Origin: Brevibacillus brevis
Lineage (GTDB): Bacteria; Bacillota; Bacilli; Brevibacillales; Brevibacillaceae
Direction of reading: 5' to 3'
NCBI RefSeq assembly: GCF_022026395.1
Contig: NZ_CP041767.1
Coordinates: 4,062,501-4,126,500, forward strand
DNA length: 64,000 nucleotides
Below the pieces are notes generated by a model, which saw only the letters and a program-made list of their open reading frames with translations, was not told the DNA's origin and did no database searches. The first letter of the stretch is position 1. Each line of letters opens with the position of its first letter. Below, one piece after another: positions 29,513 through 38,067 of this stretch. A program made the translations under genes and the position numbers.

Positions 29513-32500
29513 TTACTTGCTCGAACCTGTTAAGGCGTTGATACGCTGATTCAAAAGGTTGGCTGTCTCCTTGATCAGCATTTCACCGATTTGATCAACA
29601 TGACGAGCTCTCCAGCTTTCAACAGCGGTTCCCTTCACCCATTGATTAAAAGAACCTAACGCAGGACCGCAGTAAATCTGATAATCTACTTTATAGCTTT
29701 CGGCCCCATCCAAAGCCCAGTCAAAACAGCGGTTAAAATACCATTTGAAAAGTAGCGCCATCTTGTATTTAGGCGTTCGTTCCGCTCTTTTCAGTTCCTG
29801 AGGCGGGCAAGTCGTTTTTATTTGTTCATACACTTCTTCAAAGCTGCGTTTAAAATACTTTTCCTGAAGCTGCTGCTTGGTTTTCTCATCGATTTCATCA
29901 AGCGAGTTGTATTGACGATAAAGGTCGTGCAATTTGTTCGCTCTCGCTGGAAAAAATAAGCCTTTTTTCAACACCTGAATTTTGGCTCCCATTTCAAACA
30001 TCTCACCCGCTGGGGCATACTCAGTGTCTTGAACATTGGCCAACTGCAATGCATCCTTCACCGACTCGCTGGTCGCCGCCTCCACTGTGCACTGGTTAAT
30101 CGAACCTGTGACAATATAATCTGCCCCAAGCATAAAAGCGACCGCAGCAGCCTCAGGAGTTCCAATCCCACCTGCAGCCCCGATTCTGATCGGCTTACGG
30201 TATCCGTACTTTTGCATGAGGTTATCTCGGAGCCTGATCATTGCAGGCATCAAAGCAGAAGCTACGCCGTGATCAGTATTCCCTCCTGAATCCGCCTCCA
30301 CCGTTAACTCATCCGCCATCGGAACTTCTCGTAACAGACTCGCTTCTGCCCTTGTAAGCTTTTGTTCTTGCACTAATTTTTCTATCAAGTACTCAGGTGC
30401 AGGACTTAAAAAGGCTTCTGCTACCTCAGGCTGAGATACCTTGGCAAAAATCTTGTTTGCCGCCTCCACTTGCCCGTTCATCCCTCGTCTTAATCCTTTA
30501 GCCCGATAGATGATCAACGCAGGGGTAATCGCCATAAACGCAGATGCTTCAATCACCCTCACTTGATAGGCAAGATACAGATCAACGATTCTTTCTTCCA
30601 TGGATGGATCACTTGGATGATGCAACAAATTCATCCCGTATGGCTCCCCTTGCTGTAGTTCACGTTGAATCTGTTGGATGGCTCGCTCGATTCTATCCAG
30701 CTGCAAGCCACCGCTTCCGAAGAAGCCCATCATCCCGGCTTTCCCCATTTTTATGACCAGCTTTTCCGATGAAATTCCCTTGTACATCGCTCCTGCCAGG
30801 TAGGGATATTTCAGATTGTAGTCCTGTTTAAATTGCTGATTTCCCAGCGAAGAAGCGGTAATCCCTTTTGGCTGCTCCACGTTGTTCGATATCTCTTCCG
30901 CCTGTACAGTGATAGCAACCGGCTTTGCCTCTTGTTCCATGTTTTCCTGCTCTTCTTCCACGTCTATGATCAGCGGCTCTGCTTCATTTCGGATCGTAGT
31001 AACCAACTTGGTCAACACAGTACCAGGGCCGACTTCTTCTATTTCGTTTTCCCCCACGGCCAGGAGATATCGAATGGTGTCATTCCACTTCACTGGGTGT
31101 GTAATTTGTTCAACCAAATTCCGTTTCACATCGTTCTGCTTATAGGGTCTTGCATGAACATTGGAAATCACAGGAATGGTCATACTGGAAAACGCGAACT
31201 GATTCAAATAGTTCTCGAAGCTCTGCTTCGCATCACTCATGTAACGGGAATGGAATGCTCCGCTCACCTTGAGCGGTATGTATACTTTTACGCCCGCTTC
31301 CTGAAAAATGGGGTTGGCACGGTCGATATCTTCTTTCCGACCTGCAATCACAAATTGGGAGGGAGAATTGTGATTGGCAATATCGATGCTGGTCAGATTA
31401 TTTTCATGTAATACGCGTTCCACTTGCCCCAAAGTAAACCCGATCACAGCCGCCATCCCTCCACCGACGGCCTGACTCATCAACTCGCCTCTTCTTTTCA
31501 CCAAATGCAGTCCTGTCTCAAAATCAAATACCCCTGATGCAAAAAGCGCGTTGTACTCACCCAAGCTGTGCCCCGCCACATAGTCAGGTTTTTTCCCGGT
31601 TTCCTTCACTTTTTTCAGATAGCTAAGCGCATTTACCACGTACAGAGCAGGCTGGGTAAATTGCGTTTTACCTAATTGTTTGTCCGGATCATGCAGACAT
31701 AGTTCTTTGATGGAATAACCTAATATCTGATCAGCTTTGGCCGTTATTTCTGGAAACTCATCAAAAAGAGAGCCCCCCATTCCTTTTATTTGGGAGCCCT
31801 GCCCTGGGAAAACATATGTGGTCATTTTTCTGCCATCCTTTCTATTTGTTTTCAAACTTTTCTTTGAGAATAACTGCTTAATGCGCTCTACATTTTCGCT
31901 ATCCTTTTTAAATGGCGTGATAATCGAGTAGCATTCTGACTGTGAATCTTGCCGCAGATTTCGCTTTGTAAAATTACTCAAGTTTCCTGCTGGCCCCAAA
32001 TCCAAATAGATGTAGCTTTGCTGTTTCTCCAGCTCTTGGACAGCTTTTGGAAGCTGCATTGGCTTTCGCACCACTTGCCAAAAGTAGTCAACTGGTAGTT
32101 CCTTCATAATTTCACCATGAACACACGATACGAAGGGAAGCTGGGGAATTCCAAATGATTTCTGTTTCAATACCTCCCGATAATGTGGCTCAGCCGGATC
32201 GATGTAAGAGGAGTGAAAAGCGTAAGATACGGGTAGTCGTTGACAAATAATCCCTTTGCCTTTGACATAATCCTCCATGCGTTGTAGCTGATGACTGCTT
32301 CCGGCAATGACAAAATGCGAATGAAAATTTACCGCTACCAACTCGCTATTTCGATGCAAGAGCGGCTCTTGGTCATACAAATCGGGATTGTGGAGAATCG
32401 CAAGCATACTCCCTTTCTGACAATACGTTTCGTAAAGGGTGGCTTGTTCAACCACGAGTTGCAGCAATTCTTCCACGGGCATGATCCCACACACAGCCGC

Positions 32501-32815
32501 CGCCGCAAACTCCCCCAAGCTGCTCCCCAGACAATATTCGGGCTTTATTCCGCTTTCCATGAGAACCTGGGCCAGAGCGTATTCCACCATAAAAATGGCG
32601 GGATGCGTATAAAGGGTGCGATCAAATAGGTCATCTCGTCGCTTCGTGTCATCATATAACTGGGCAAGGACAGACTCCCCGATCAGGGTATGTACCTTTT
32701 CATCTAACCGAAGCATCCATTTGCGAAATACCGGATTTTGATCAAAAAGGTCTTTTCCCATTTGGTAGTACTGAGACCCCTGTCCAGAAAACATAAACAC
32801 CAAAGGCTTTTCCAT
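29513..32815 (-). CDS. trans-acting acyl hydrolase-malonyltransferase-enoylreductase (AH-AT-ER)
   Basis: This 1100-residue protein serves the AT-less megasynthases. Domain 1 (about 3-290) has an AT fold with nucleophile motif GSSLGE and YAFHS. The Arg that grips the malonyl carboxylate is replaced by Gln (VVEQATLY), the pattern of acyl hydrolases that clear stalled carriers (PedC type). Domain 2 (about 325-610) is a canonical malonyltransferase with GHSLGEY, KRRGELM and GAFHSRYM. Domain 3 (about 665-1098) is an FMN-dependent enoylreductase of the PfaD/2-nitropropane dioxygenase type, with [14 protein letters not shown] and [11 protein letters not shown], expected to reduce chosen enoyl intermediates in trans. 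An AAGGGGTG site precedes the ATG. The gene follows the PPTase gene across a terminator-like hairpin. Confidence 0.93.
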   Translation of the reverse strand: MEKPLVFMFSGQGSQYYQMGKDLFDQNPVFRKWMLRLDEKVHTLIGESVLAQLYDDTKRRDDLFDRTLYTHPAIFMVEYALAQVLMESGIKPEYCLGSSLGEFAAAAVCGIMPVEELLQLVVEQATLYETYCQKGSMLAILHNPDLYDQEPLLHRNSELVAVNFHSHFVIAGSSHQLQRMEDYVKGKGIICQRLPVSYAFHSSYIDPAEPHYREVLKQKSFGIPQLPFVSCVHGEIMKELPVDYFWQVVRKPMQLPKAVQELEKQQSYIYLDLGPAGNLSNFTKRNLRQDSQSECYSIITPFKKDSENVERIKQLFSKKSLKTNRKDGRKMTTYVFPGQGSQIKGMGGSLFDEFPEITAKADQILGYSIKELCLHDPDKQLGKTQFTQPALYVVNALSYLKKVKETGKKPDYVAGHSLGEYNALFASGVFDFETGLHLVKRRGELMSQAVGGGMAAVIGFTLGQVERVLHENNLTSIDIANHNSPSQFVIAGRKEDIDRANPIFQEAGVKVYIPLKVSGAFHSRYMSDAKQSFENYLNQFAFSSMTIPVISNVHARPYKQNDVKRNLVEQITHPVKWNDTIRYLLAVGENEIEEVGPGTVLTKLVTTIRNEAEPLIIDVEEEQENMEQEAKPVAITVQAEEISNNVEQPKGITASSLGNQQFKQDYNLKYPYLAGAMYKGISSEKLVIKMGKAGMMGFFGSGGLQLDRIERAIQQIQRELQQGEPYGMNLLHHPSDPSMEERIVDLYLAYQVRVIEASAFMAITPALIIYRAKGLRRGMNGQVEAANKIFAKVSQPEVAEAFLSPAPEYLIEKLVQEQKLTRAEASLLREVPMADELTVEADSGGNTDHGVASALMPAMIRLRDNLMQKYGYRKPIRIGAAGGIGTPEAAAVAFMLGADYIVTGSINQCTVEAATSESVKDALQLANVQDTEYAPAGEMFEMGAKIQVLKKGLFFPARANKLHDLYRQYNSLDEIDEKTKQQLQEKYFKRSFEEVYEQIKTTCPPQELKRAERTPKYKMALLFKWYFNRCFDWALDGAESYKVDYQIYCGPALGSFNQWVKGTAVESWRARHVDQIGEMLIKETANLLNQRINALTGSSK

Positions 32816-32849
32816 GTATGATGCACCCCTTGTTTTTATAAAAGGTTTT

Positions 32850-32896
32850 TATAAAGAAAACTCCCCACAGCCTGGTCAATTGACCGCTAATGGGGA
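32850..32896 (-). terminator. Terminator-like hairpin inside the polyketide operon
   Basis: On the minus strand, directly after the PPTase stop, CCCCA (32896-32892) can pair with TGGGG (about 32867-32863). The palindrome GGTCAATTGACC sits between the arms. The run GAGTTTTCTTT follows, then an A/T-rich stretch. It lies between the first and second genes of a co-directional operon, so it would stop transcription before the megasynthases unless read through. That makes it a candidate target of the neighbouring LoaP. The middle of the stem pairs poorly, so the strength is uncertain. Confidence 0.5.
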
Positions 32897-32898
32897 AT

Positions 32899-33666
32899 TC
32901 ATAAGCGATTTGTCATGGATTGTTCTATCTCCTGAAGTAGATCCTTTACTACAGCAACACTCCACTCCGTTTTTTTCGGATAAGTGATCGAACATACATA
33001 GTCACCAAGAATATAGGAGGCAGTACGGTATTGTGGAAAGTTGTCAAAAAGACTAAACACAACCTCATCCCTTACCTCTACTTGGCTTATTTCATAGATA
33101 TGAAAAGAAGTTGTTAAGCCAGTCTTCAAAACTTTGGATAACGCTTCCTTGACCGTCCAAAAAAGAGTGAGGGTCGTTTCATAGGAATAAGGCAAGGATG
33201 ACAACAAGCTGCTCTCTTTCACAGTCATTTGCGTCTCCAGAACTTTATTTCTATCAACGCTAATTCTCTCCATATCAATCCCCATCGGTAGTTCCTCCGA
33301 AAAAGCAATGGCAGCGGCAAAATCATCACAGTGGGTGATACTCACTTGGACATTGGTTGTATTCGGCAGGCTTGCAACAGGGTGATGAAAAATGCCCTGT
33401 TCAATACATATGCGATCTAAGCTGTCTTCTCCAGTCAAAAACGAAATGGCTCTTTTGGCGACATATCTCCCTGTCAGGTAGCTTTTTACTCTCCGCTCAA
33501 ATTCCAGACGAAAATAGTACTCGAATTCTTTGGGGTGCAAGAATTTTACTATTTTCAAAAAATCTACGGGAAGAGAAAAGTAGCCCATGCACAAACTGGC
33601 ACGAAACTCTTTATCTGTACTTTTTATAACGAATTCTTTCGTAAAAATCTGTGGGAACACATGCAA
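32899..33666 (-). CDS. Sfp-type 4'-phosphopantetheinyl transferase
   Basis: This enzyme activates carrier domains by moving phosphopantetheine from CoA to the carrier Ser, so it is needed for every ACP and PCP of the adjacent megasynthases. It is 255 residues, near the usual Sfp size. The Mg-binding motif GIDMERI and the signature WTVKEALSKVLKTG are present, with VSITHCDDFAAA upstream. It is the first gene of the leftward operon. The open frame begins with TTG (33666), preceded by AAGGCGGAG; the GTG six bases further in is an alternative start. Confidence 0.9.
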   Translation of the reverse strand: MHVFPQIFTKEFVIKSTDKEFRASLCMGYFSLPVDFLKIVKFLHPKEFEYYFRLEFERRVKSYLTGRYVAKRAISFLTGEDSLDRICIEQGIFHHPVASLPNTTNVQVSITHCDDFAAAIAFSEELPMGIDMERISVDRNKVLETQMTVKESSLLSSLPYSYETTLTLFWTVKEALSKVLKTGLTTSFHIYEISQVEVRDEVVFSLFDNFPQYRTASYILGDYVCSITYPKKTEWSVAVVKDLLQEIEQSMTNRL

Positions 33667-34030
33667 TCCAATCTCCGCCTTCTCTCGTTCTACGACTATG
33701 CCAAAGGGCAGAGCTTCCCCGGTTCGTGGGTAAATAATTACACACTACCGTTTCTCCGTATGACCTCCCTCGTTCCTTTAACGTGCCGAAACATCGATTA
33801 AATTCCCTAAGAGATTTTACTTTCGAAAAGAAGCTTATGTAGCTGATTCTTTCTATTTATACAGAATGTTACAACAACCGCATTTATTGCATAACGCGAA
33901 AGAATTGGATATATTTAGTATAATACCACAAAATTTGAGAATTCATCTACTCAATCATTCCTATTTTTGAGAAAGCAGTAAGCACTCCAAATACTTACGA
34001 ATCTACTTCATAATGAAAGGATTGCTCATC
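33667..34030. promoter_or_regulatory. Divergent control region between loaP and the polyketide operon
   Basis: These 364 bp separate the leftward operon from loaP and must hold both promoters. On the plus strand a perfect TATAAT lies at 33919-33924, but nothing close to TTGACA lies 16-18 bp upstream. On the minus strand TATAAA occurs within the A/T-rich part near 33855-33861, again without a convincing -35. A possible 18-codon leader frame (33794-33738, minus) precedes the PPTase gene, with only a weak binding site. Small hairpins exist near 33700-33720, but none has a U-run, so I cannot point to a LoaP-recognition hairpin or a leader terminator. Confidence 0.4.
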
Positions 34031-34564
34031 TTGAAATGGTATGCCATCTTTGTAGAATCCGGTAAAGAAGAAGTCGTTCAAAAGTACCTCAAACTCTATT
34101 TTAATGAGCAGTCTTTAAAGTCCGTTGTGCCGAAGAGATTGGTTCCTGAGAAAAAGTCAGGCATTGTGTATAATGTCCTAAAGAATATTTTTCCTGGATA
34201 TGTACTTATTAAGACTGAAATGACTAACGAAATGTTCCACAAAATCAAAAAAATTCCTAGAAGCTTGCGTTTGGTCAATAACGGTAGTTACTATTCGCAA
34301 GATCAGGGCGCTTATTATTCGAGCATTGACGAAAAAGAAATCACCCCGATACTCCAACTCATGGGGAACGGTGAGGTTGTCGATTATTCAAAAGTTTATG
34401 TAGAAAATTCAAAAGTGATCGTAGAGTCTGGCCCCCTCAAAGGACTGGAAGGCATTATCAAAAAAGTGGACAAGCACAAAAACAGGGCTAAAATATTTTT
34501 ATCCTTCATGGGAGTAGAGAAAACAATTGATGTGGGAATTGAAATTCTTTCAAAACCTTTGTAA
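34031..34564 (+). CDS. loaP: LoaP-like NusG paralogue, processive antiterminator
   Basis: LoaP proteins are specialised NusG relatives that bind the elongating RNA polymerase and suppress termination in long antibiotic operons; the described cases are the difficidin and macrolactin clusters of Bacillus velezensis. Here an NGN domain (KWYAIFVESGKEE at the start, FPGYVLIKTEM in the middle) is followed by a KOW domain (ESGPLKGLEGIIKKVDKHKN, then KIFLSFMG). I place the start at the TTG at 34031, which has AAAGGA nine bases upstream and gives the family-typical MKWYAIF. The ATG at 34013 has no binding site. The gene is divergent from, and next to, a polyketide operon of more than 33 kb, which fits its proposed role. 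A strong terminator follows. Confidence 0.88.
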   Translation: MKWYAIFVESGKEEVVQKYLKLYFNEQSLKSVVPKRLVPEKKSGIVYNVLKNIFPGYVLIKTEMTNEMFHKIKKIPRSLRLVNNGSYYSQDQGAYYSSIDEKEITPILQLMGNGEVVDYSKVYVENSKVIVESGPLKGLEGIIKKVDKHKNRAKIFLSFMGVEKTIDVGIEILSKPL

Positions 34565-34566
34565 TG

Positions 34567-34600
34567 GGGTGCGTCGCGTACGCGCCCTTTTCCTTTTTCT
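34567..34600 (+). terminator. Intrinsic terminator of loaP
   Basis: GGGTGCGT (34567-34574) pairs with ACGCGCCC (34580-34587), using one G-U pair, around a five-base loop. TTTTCCTTTTTCTT follows. It begins three bases after the loaP stop. Confidence 0.85.
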
Positions 34601-34827
34601 TCCTCATCACTTTATTGTTCGACATTGTAACCTCCCCTCCTGTCCGACAAGCAGTCATATATTTTCCTTATACAAGCACGCATTCCATCGTAAAAACATA
34701 GGCTCATGGTAGGTGTCATTCGAATAAGATTGCCCTGCTTTCAATCGGGAGGGGCAGACAAACGTTCGATGTACGATCCATCAAAAGTGTTAGTTCCTTA
34801 TTCTTGTTTGGAAAGGAAATTGTCTAC

Positions 34828-35658
34828 ATGGTTTTCTCGGACGAAGACAACATGTTTACTAGTCAGGCTGCCATTTTCCTTGCAGCCATCTGCTATCAGA
34901 CTTATCTACTATATTTTGAAGGGGAGCTTATCTTACCCAAAGGTTTTCAACTCCGTTACACCATTCGAGCTTCGGCTGACGTAGAGAATCCAACTGAACA
35001 TATGTATGGTTTTGTGGCCGAATCAAAAGATGAAATCATCATTGCCTTCAGAGGGTACGCAGCATATCCGGCAGACCTTTTGGCAGCCTATGACATCCTA
35101 CAAATTCCCTATCCTTTTGTTACAGAGGCAGGGAAAACCTCACGTGGATTTACATGCCTGTATCAGTCAACACGAGATCGGTTACTCAGAAAAATAAATC
35201 AGTTTTCTGCATCAAAAAAGCTGTTTATTACTGGCCACAACTACGGTGGCGCACTGGCTGTACTGGCAGCTTTAGATATTGCGGTAAACACGCAGTTTAG
35301 ACACCCAATCGTTTATACCTATGGCAGTCCGCGTATTGGTGACCCCCACTTCGCTTCTCGCTTCAATAAAGTCGTTCCAAATAGTCTGCGGATTGTCAAT
35401 ATTCACGACTCTTTCCCTACCTTCCCCGATCAAAAGTATCCGCCTCCTTTTACCCAGGAAGGCATCTACTATCAACATGTAAAAAACAAGTTTCCGATCT
35501 CGTTTCAACTGAATAATACACCTCGCAACGATAGTATCGCCTGCTATTTCCAAAGCCTCACTCAGTTTGACCCTGATTACGCCCAAACGCTCTGTGTGGA
35601 AAATCCGGGGTTTTGTCCCGATACCGATACGTGTATTCCGTTTCAAGGGAAATGCTAG
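34828..35658 (+). CDS. Class 3 lipase homologue with nucleophile Ser replaced by Asn (probable pseudoenzyme)
   Basis: A lipase_3-type alpha/beta hydrolase, closely related to its downstream neighbour, from which it is separated by 38 bp. The nucleophile elbow reads GHNYGG at about residue 138 (codon AAC at 35239-35241); the paralogue has GHSLGG. AGC to AAC is one base change. The other elements remain: the Asp in NIHDSFP and the His in YYQHV. The conserved C-terminal Cys pattern (LCVENPGFCPDTDTC) also remains. FRGYAAY replaces the usual FRGT at the oxyanion region. The open reading frame is intact, so the protein is probably made but unable to hydrolyse esters in the normal way. I prefer the ATG at 34828 (AAAGGA upstream) to the TTG at 34804 because it aligns with the start of the paralogue. 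No signal peptide is seen. Confidence 0.82.
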   Translation: MVFSDEDNMFTSQAAIFLAAICYQTYLLYFEGELILPKGFQLRYTIRASADVENPTEHMYGFVAESKDEIIIAFRGYAAYPADLLAAYDILQIPYPFVTEAGKTSRGFTCLYQSTRDRLLRKINQFSASKKLFITGHNYGGALAVLAALDIAVNTQFRHPIVYTYGSPRIGDPHFASRFNKVVPNSLRIVNIHDSFPTFPDQKYPPPFTQEGIYYQHVKNKFPISFQLNNTPRNDSIACYFQSLTQFDPDYAQTLCVENPGFCPDTDTCIPFQGKC

Positions 35659-35696
35659 CTTTCACAACCTTGAAACCTAGAAAGGGAGACACATGA

Positions 35697-36515
35697 ATGA
35701 TCGATCGTATATATAACAGCAAAGATGCGATTTTACTTGCGGCCATGGTCCATCAGGCCTATCAGCTTTTTGAAGCAGATTCTCTTGTCTTGCCAAAAGG
35801 GTACCTTCAGCGCTTGACGATTCGAGCATTGGCTGGGGTTGAGACGCCGGAGCCAGAGGTATTTGGTTTTGTAGCCGAGTCATCAGATAGTATCGTGGTT
35901 GCTTTTCGGGGAACACGCACGTTTAACGACAATGAGTCTGATCAAGATTTGTATCAAGTCCCCTATGGTTTTGTCAGAAAGGCAGGAAAGACCCACCGCG
36001 GGTTTACTTGCATTTATCAATCCGCACGAGATGAATTAATTCGGGAGTTGAGCAAGCTCTCTAGATCGAAAAGACTATTTGTTGCGGGGCACAGTTTAGG
36101 GGGAGGTTTGGCCGTACTTGCTGGCTTGGATATTGCCGTGAATACGAGGTTTACGCGACCTTTTGTGTATACGTATGGGAGCCCTCGTGTCGGAGATCCT
36201 GTCTTTGCTTCCCGGTTTAATGAGACTGTAGCGAACAGTATTCGGATCGTGAATGTTCATGATATTATTCCGACTTTGCCTTCCAAGGTGTACCCTCCTC
36301 CGTTTACGAAAAAAGGATTGTACTACCAGCATGTGGATCGGAAGTATTTGTTGGATTTTCAGTTGAATAGTTTAGCAGTAAGGAATCATGAAATTGTTTG
36401 TTATTTTAAGTTTCTGGCGCAGGAGGAGCCCGGGTTTACGGAGAGGCTGTGCGTGGAGAATGAGGGTTTTTGTCCGGATACAGGGATGTGTGTGCCGTTT
36501 TTAGGGGGATGTTGA
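35697..36515 (+). CDS. Class 3 lipase-family hydrolase
   Basis: A 272-residue lipase_3 homologue, probably cleaving lipid or other ester substrates. FRGTRTF marks the oxyanion loop and GHSLGGG the nucleophile (Ser about 133). VNVHDIIPTLP supplies the Asp and YYQHVD the His. The C-terminus ends in a short Cys-containing motif (LCVENEGFCPDTGMC) shared with the upstream copy. The ATG at 35697 has AGGGAG upstream; the nearby ATG at 35693 opens a frame that stops after seven codons. There is no obvious signal peptide, so it is probably cytoplasmic. The pair arose by tandem duplication, and only this copy keeps a full triad. Confidence 0.88.
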   Translation: MIDRIYNSKDAILLAAMVHQAYQLFEADSLVLPKGYLQRLTIRALAGVETPEPEVFGFVAESSDSIVVAFRGTRTFNDNESDQDLYQVPYGFVRKAGKTHRGFTCIYQSARDELIRELSKLSRSKRLFVAGHSLGGGLAVLAGLDIAVNTRFTRPFVYTYGSPRVGDPVFASRFNETVANSIRIVNVHDIIPTLPSKVYPPPFTKKGLYYQHVDRKYLLDFQLNSLAVRNHEIVCYFKFLAQEEPGFTERLCVENEGFCPDTGMCVPFLGGC

Positions 36516-36540
36516 TTCCATTGAATCACTCTCTTTTTTT
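36513..36540 (+). terminator. Short intrinsic terminator after the lipase pair
   Basis: TGATTC (36513-36518) and GAATCA (36523-36528) form a six-pair stem with a four-base loop. CTCTCTTTTTTT follows. The stem includes the lipase stop codon. Confidence 0.6.
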
Positions 36541-36585
36541 ATGCCCTGTTTATCCACGCCGGAGAGTAATCTCTTAAAAAACTTA

Positions 36586-36614
36586 TTGATAATCATTTTC
36601 AACAAGACTATAAT
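36586..36614 (+). promoter_or_regulatory. SigA promoter overlapped by a Fur box
   Basis: TTGATA (36586-36591), a 17-base spacer and TATAAT (36609-36614) form a near-consensus sigma-A promoter. TGATAATCATTTTCA (36587-36601) differs at one position from the Bacillus Fur 7-1-7 motif TGATAATNATTATCA and covers the -35. This predicts iron repression of the secreted protein gene 60 bp downstream. Confidence 0.72.
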
Positions 36615-36676
36615 GGTTATAATTTCCAAATATTTACTTTCGCTCTTGAATGAGCAAAAAAGGAGGCATTACGATT

Positions 36677-37087
36677 ATGAAAAAAGCTATTTTAGCAGGG
36701 GCATTAGGTATCGCAGTACTTACTGGTGGATATTTGCCAGGATTGGAAGTCTCAAAAGCTAGCGCAGCAACAACGGCTTTAGACATGCAAGAGGTTACGA
36801 AATACTATTCTCTGAGTTCATACGAAGTGACGCAAAAAGAATCTTTTTCGCTTAAAAAGGGAGAAGAACTGACGATATTTGTAAACAATTCAGGATTCCC
36901 GATCTCTTATACAGTCTTTGATGCGGATAATCAAGTGATTGGTACATACCCTGCTAATTCACCGTACGGACGCGTCTTCCAAGTAGAAAAAGACGGCAAT
37001 ATTTCTGTACAATTTCAAGCTGGAGCGAATTCTTCCTATATGAAGAAAATGAATTTTACAGCTAAATTCTCACTTTCTAAGCGTTAG
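36677..37087 (+). CDS. Secreted protein of unknown function, putatively iron-regulated
   Basis: A 136-residue protein with a Sec signal peptide (MKKAIL, hydrophobic core to about residue 25, probable cleavage after SKASA). The mature part is about 106 residues, rich in beta-strand-like alternation and aromatic residues (KYYSLSSYEVTQ, ELTIFVNN, ISYTVFDADNQ), and may be a small beta-sandwich. I do not recognise a family. The ATG at 36677 has AAAGGAGG upstream; an in-frame ATG at 36650 lacks one. It stands alone behind a promoter with a Fur box, which suggests a function during iron limitation. No haem- or siderophore-binding signature is visible. Confidence 0.8.
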   Translation: MKKAILAGALGIAVLTGGYLPGLEVSKASAATTALDMQEVTKYYSLSSYEVTQKESFSLKKGEELTIFVNNSGFPISYTVFDADNQVIGTYPANSPYGRVFQVEKDGNISVQFQAGANSSYMKKMNFTAKFSLSKR

Positions 37088-37203
37088 GCGTATGTAAAAA
37101 TAGTAAGGGGCTGTCTCAAAAGTCGCTTTTTCCACTAAGAGACAGTCCGCTTACATTCATTACTGATTCATAAAACAAAGTTGTCGACGCTAAGGAAATA
37201 GGC

Positions 37204-37240
37204 TCAAAAAACAAGAAACCCCCTTGTCTACCAAGGGGGT
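37204..37240 (-). terminator. Intrinsic terminator of the agr operon
   Basis: ACCCCCTTG (37218-37226) and CAAGGGGGT (37232-37240) form nine perfect pairs. On the minus strand the hairpin is followed by TTTCTTGTTTTTTG, which places a terminator downstream of agrD. The rest of 37088-37397 holds no gene that I can support. Confidence 0.8.
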
Positions 37241-37397
37241 GAGATAAATTGTAACGCTCTGAAAGAAGCAGTCTATAAGTACCATACAATCATACATGAA
37301 TGATCCGTTTATAAAGTTAAAATTTACAAATGGGGCAACCATTTTTCCCCGTTCGATTGAAGTCGAGTGGGAAATGGTCTGTGTCGCTCATTGCTCC

Positions 37398-37532
37398 TTA
37401 TTTCTTTAATTCTTCTGGAATTTCAGGTTTCCCCACGAATCCAAAGGATGCTGTAGTTACTGCCAGTACCGCAACGAATGAAGCAATTGCTGAAACATGC
37501 TTCGCTACGAACATCATCGCTTTATTTCTCAT
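37398..37532 (-). CDS. agrD: AgrD-like cyclic lactone autoinducer precursor with Ser at the ring position
   Basis: A 44-residue precursor of an autoinducing peptide. It has the three AgrD parts: an amphipathic N-terminal leader (MRNKAMMFVAKHVSAIASF...), a core, and an acidic C-terminal tail KPEIPEELKK matching the family tail PEIPEEL. Its start overlaps the end of agrB by 11 bases and has AAGGAGG upstream. In staphylococcal AgrD the core has Cys five residues before the cleavage point, forming a thiolactone. Here the aligned core is TTASFGFV, with Ser in that place and no Cys anywhere in the peptide. The expected signal is therefore an oxygen lactone, as known from Staphylococcus intermedius. 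The predicted ring is S-F-G-F-V; the leader cut site is not predictable. Confidence 0.83.
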   Translation of the reverse strand: MRNKAMMFVAKHVSAIASFVAVLAVTTASFGFVGKPEIPEELKK

Positions 37533-38067
37533 CTTTTCCACCTCCTTTCAGTGGAATTAGCGTCAGTGCTTGCACAAAAAAGGTTTTAACCAGTGTCTCG
37601 CTTTCTATGAAAAATAATGAACTAACGATGGTAATTGAGATGATCTTGAGGAGTACAGTCTGATTCTGTTTGAATAGTCGTGATTGCATTTCCATATCTT
37701 GCGGAGCAAAAAGTGCTACCAGGACTAATGTGATGATAATAATCGGGGTGACAAAATCATTAGGTAGAGGAATAAGAGGGATGAATACAGCTCCCACTAT
37801 ACTTGTCATGGTGCAGTATACAGACGATGAATAGTGAAATCCTCCTGAAAATTGACGTAGTATCAAAAATCCGGCCAATGTGAGTAATGTTCCCTGAAAG
37901 GTCCCTACCACGAGTGAAATGATGAGGCTAATCGTAATGATGAGCAGCATGTTTATGATGAGGATTAGCCCAAATTTCATGGTAGGGACTGACTTTGTTT
38001 CATGTGGATTGATCGACTTTAGTTGTATGGCTATTCTTTCAGCAAGAGTTTCAATCATATTCCCCAT
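37522..38067 (-). CDS. agrB: AgrB-like membrane peptidase, autoinducer maturation
   Basis: AgrB cuts the C-terminal tail from AgrD and cyclises the peptide in the membrane. This 181-residue protein has the expected size and several transmembrane helices (about 33-55, 57-70, 88-105, 109-122 and 145-165). The catalytic pair is present with correct spacing: His78 in RQFSGGFHYSS and Cys85 in SVYC, six residues apart. It overlaps agrD downstream and the upstream membrane protein gene by 17 bases, so the three are one operon. No agrA or full agrC is nearby. Confidence 0.9.
   Translation of the reverse strand: MGNMIETLAERIAIQLKSINPHETKSVPTMKFGLILIINMLLIITISLIISLVVGTFQGTLLTLAGFLILRQFSGGFHYSSSVYCTMTSIVGAVFIPLIPLPNDFVTPIIIITLVLVALFAPQDMEMQSRLFKQNQTVLLKIISITIVSSLFFIESETLVKTFFVQALTLIPLKGGGKDEK

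Noticed and set aside
1-33666. Many open frames of 60-190 codons on the plus strand across the megasynthase genes
   Set aside because: They are antisense shadows of long coding regions with clear domain motifs, and they lack binding sites and protein-like features.
33667-34030. A defined sigma-A promoter for loaP or the polyketide operon
   Set aside because: TATAAT-like boxes exist on both strands, but no acceptable -35 lies at 16-18 bp, so no exact promoter is called.
37108-37148. GGCTGTCTC...GAGACAGTCC inverted repeat resembling a terminator or insertion-sequence ends
   Set aside because: There is no U-run on either side, the arms are only 21 bp apart and no transposase is present. It may be a decayed element, but nothing more can be shown.
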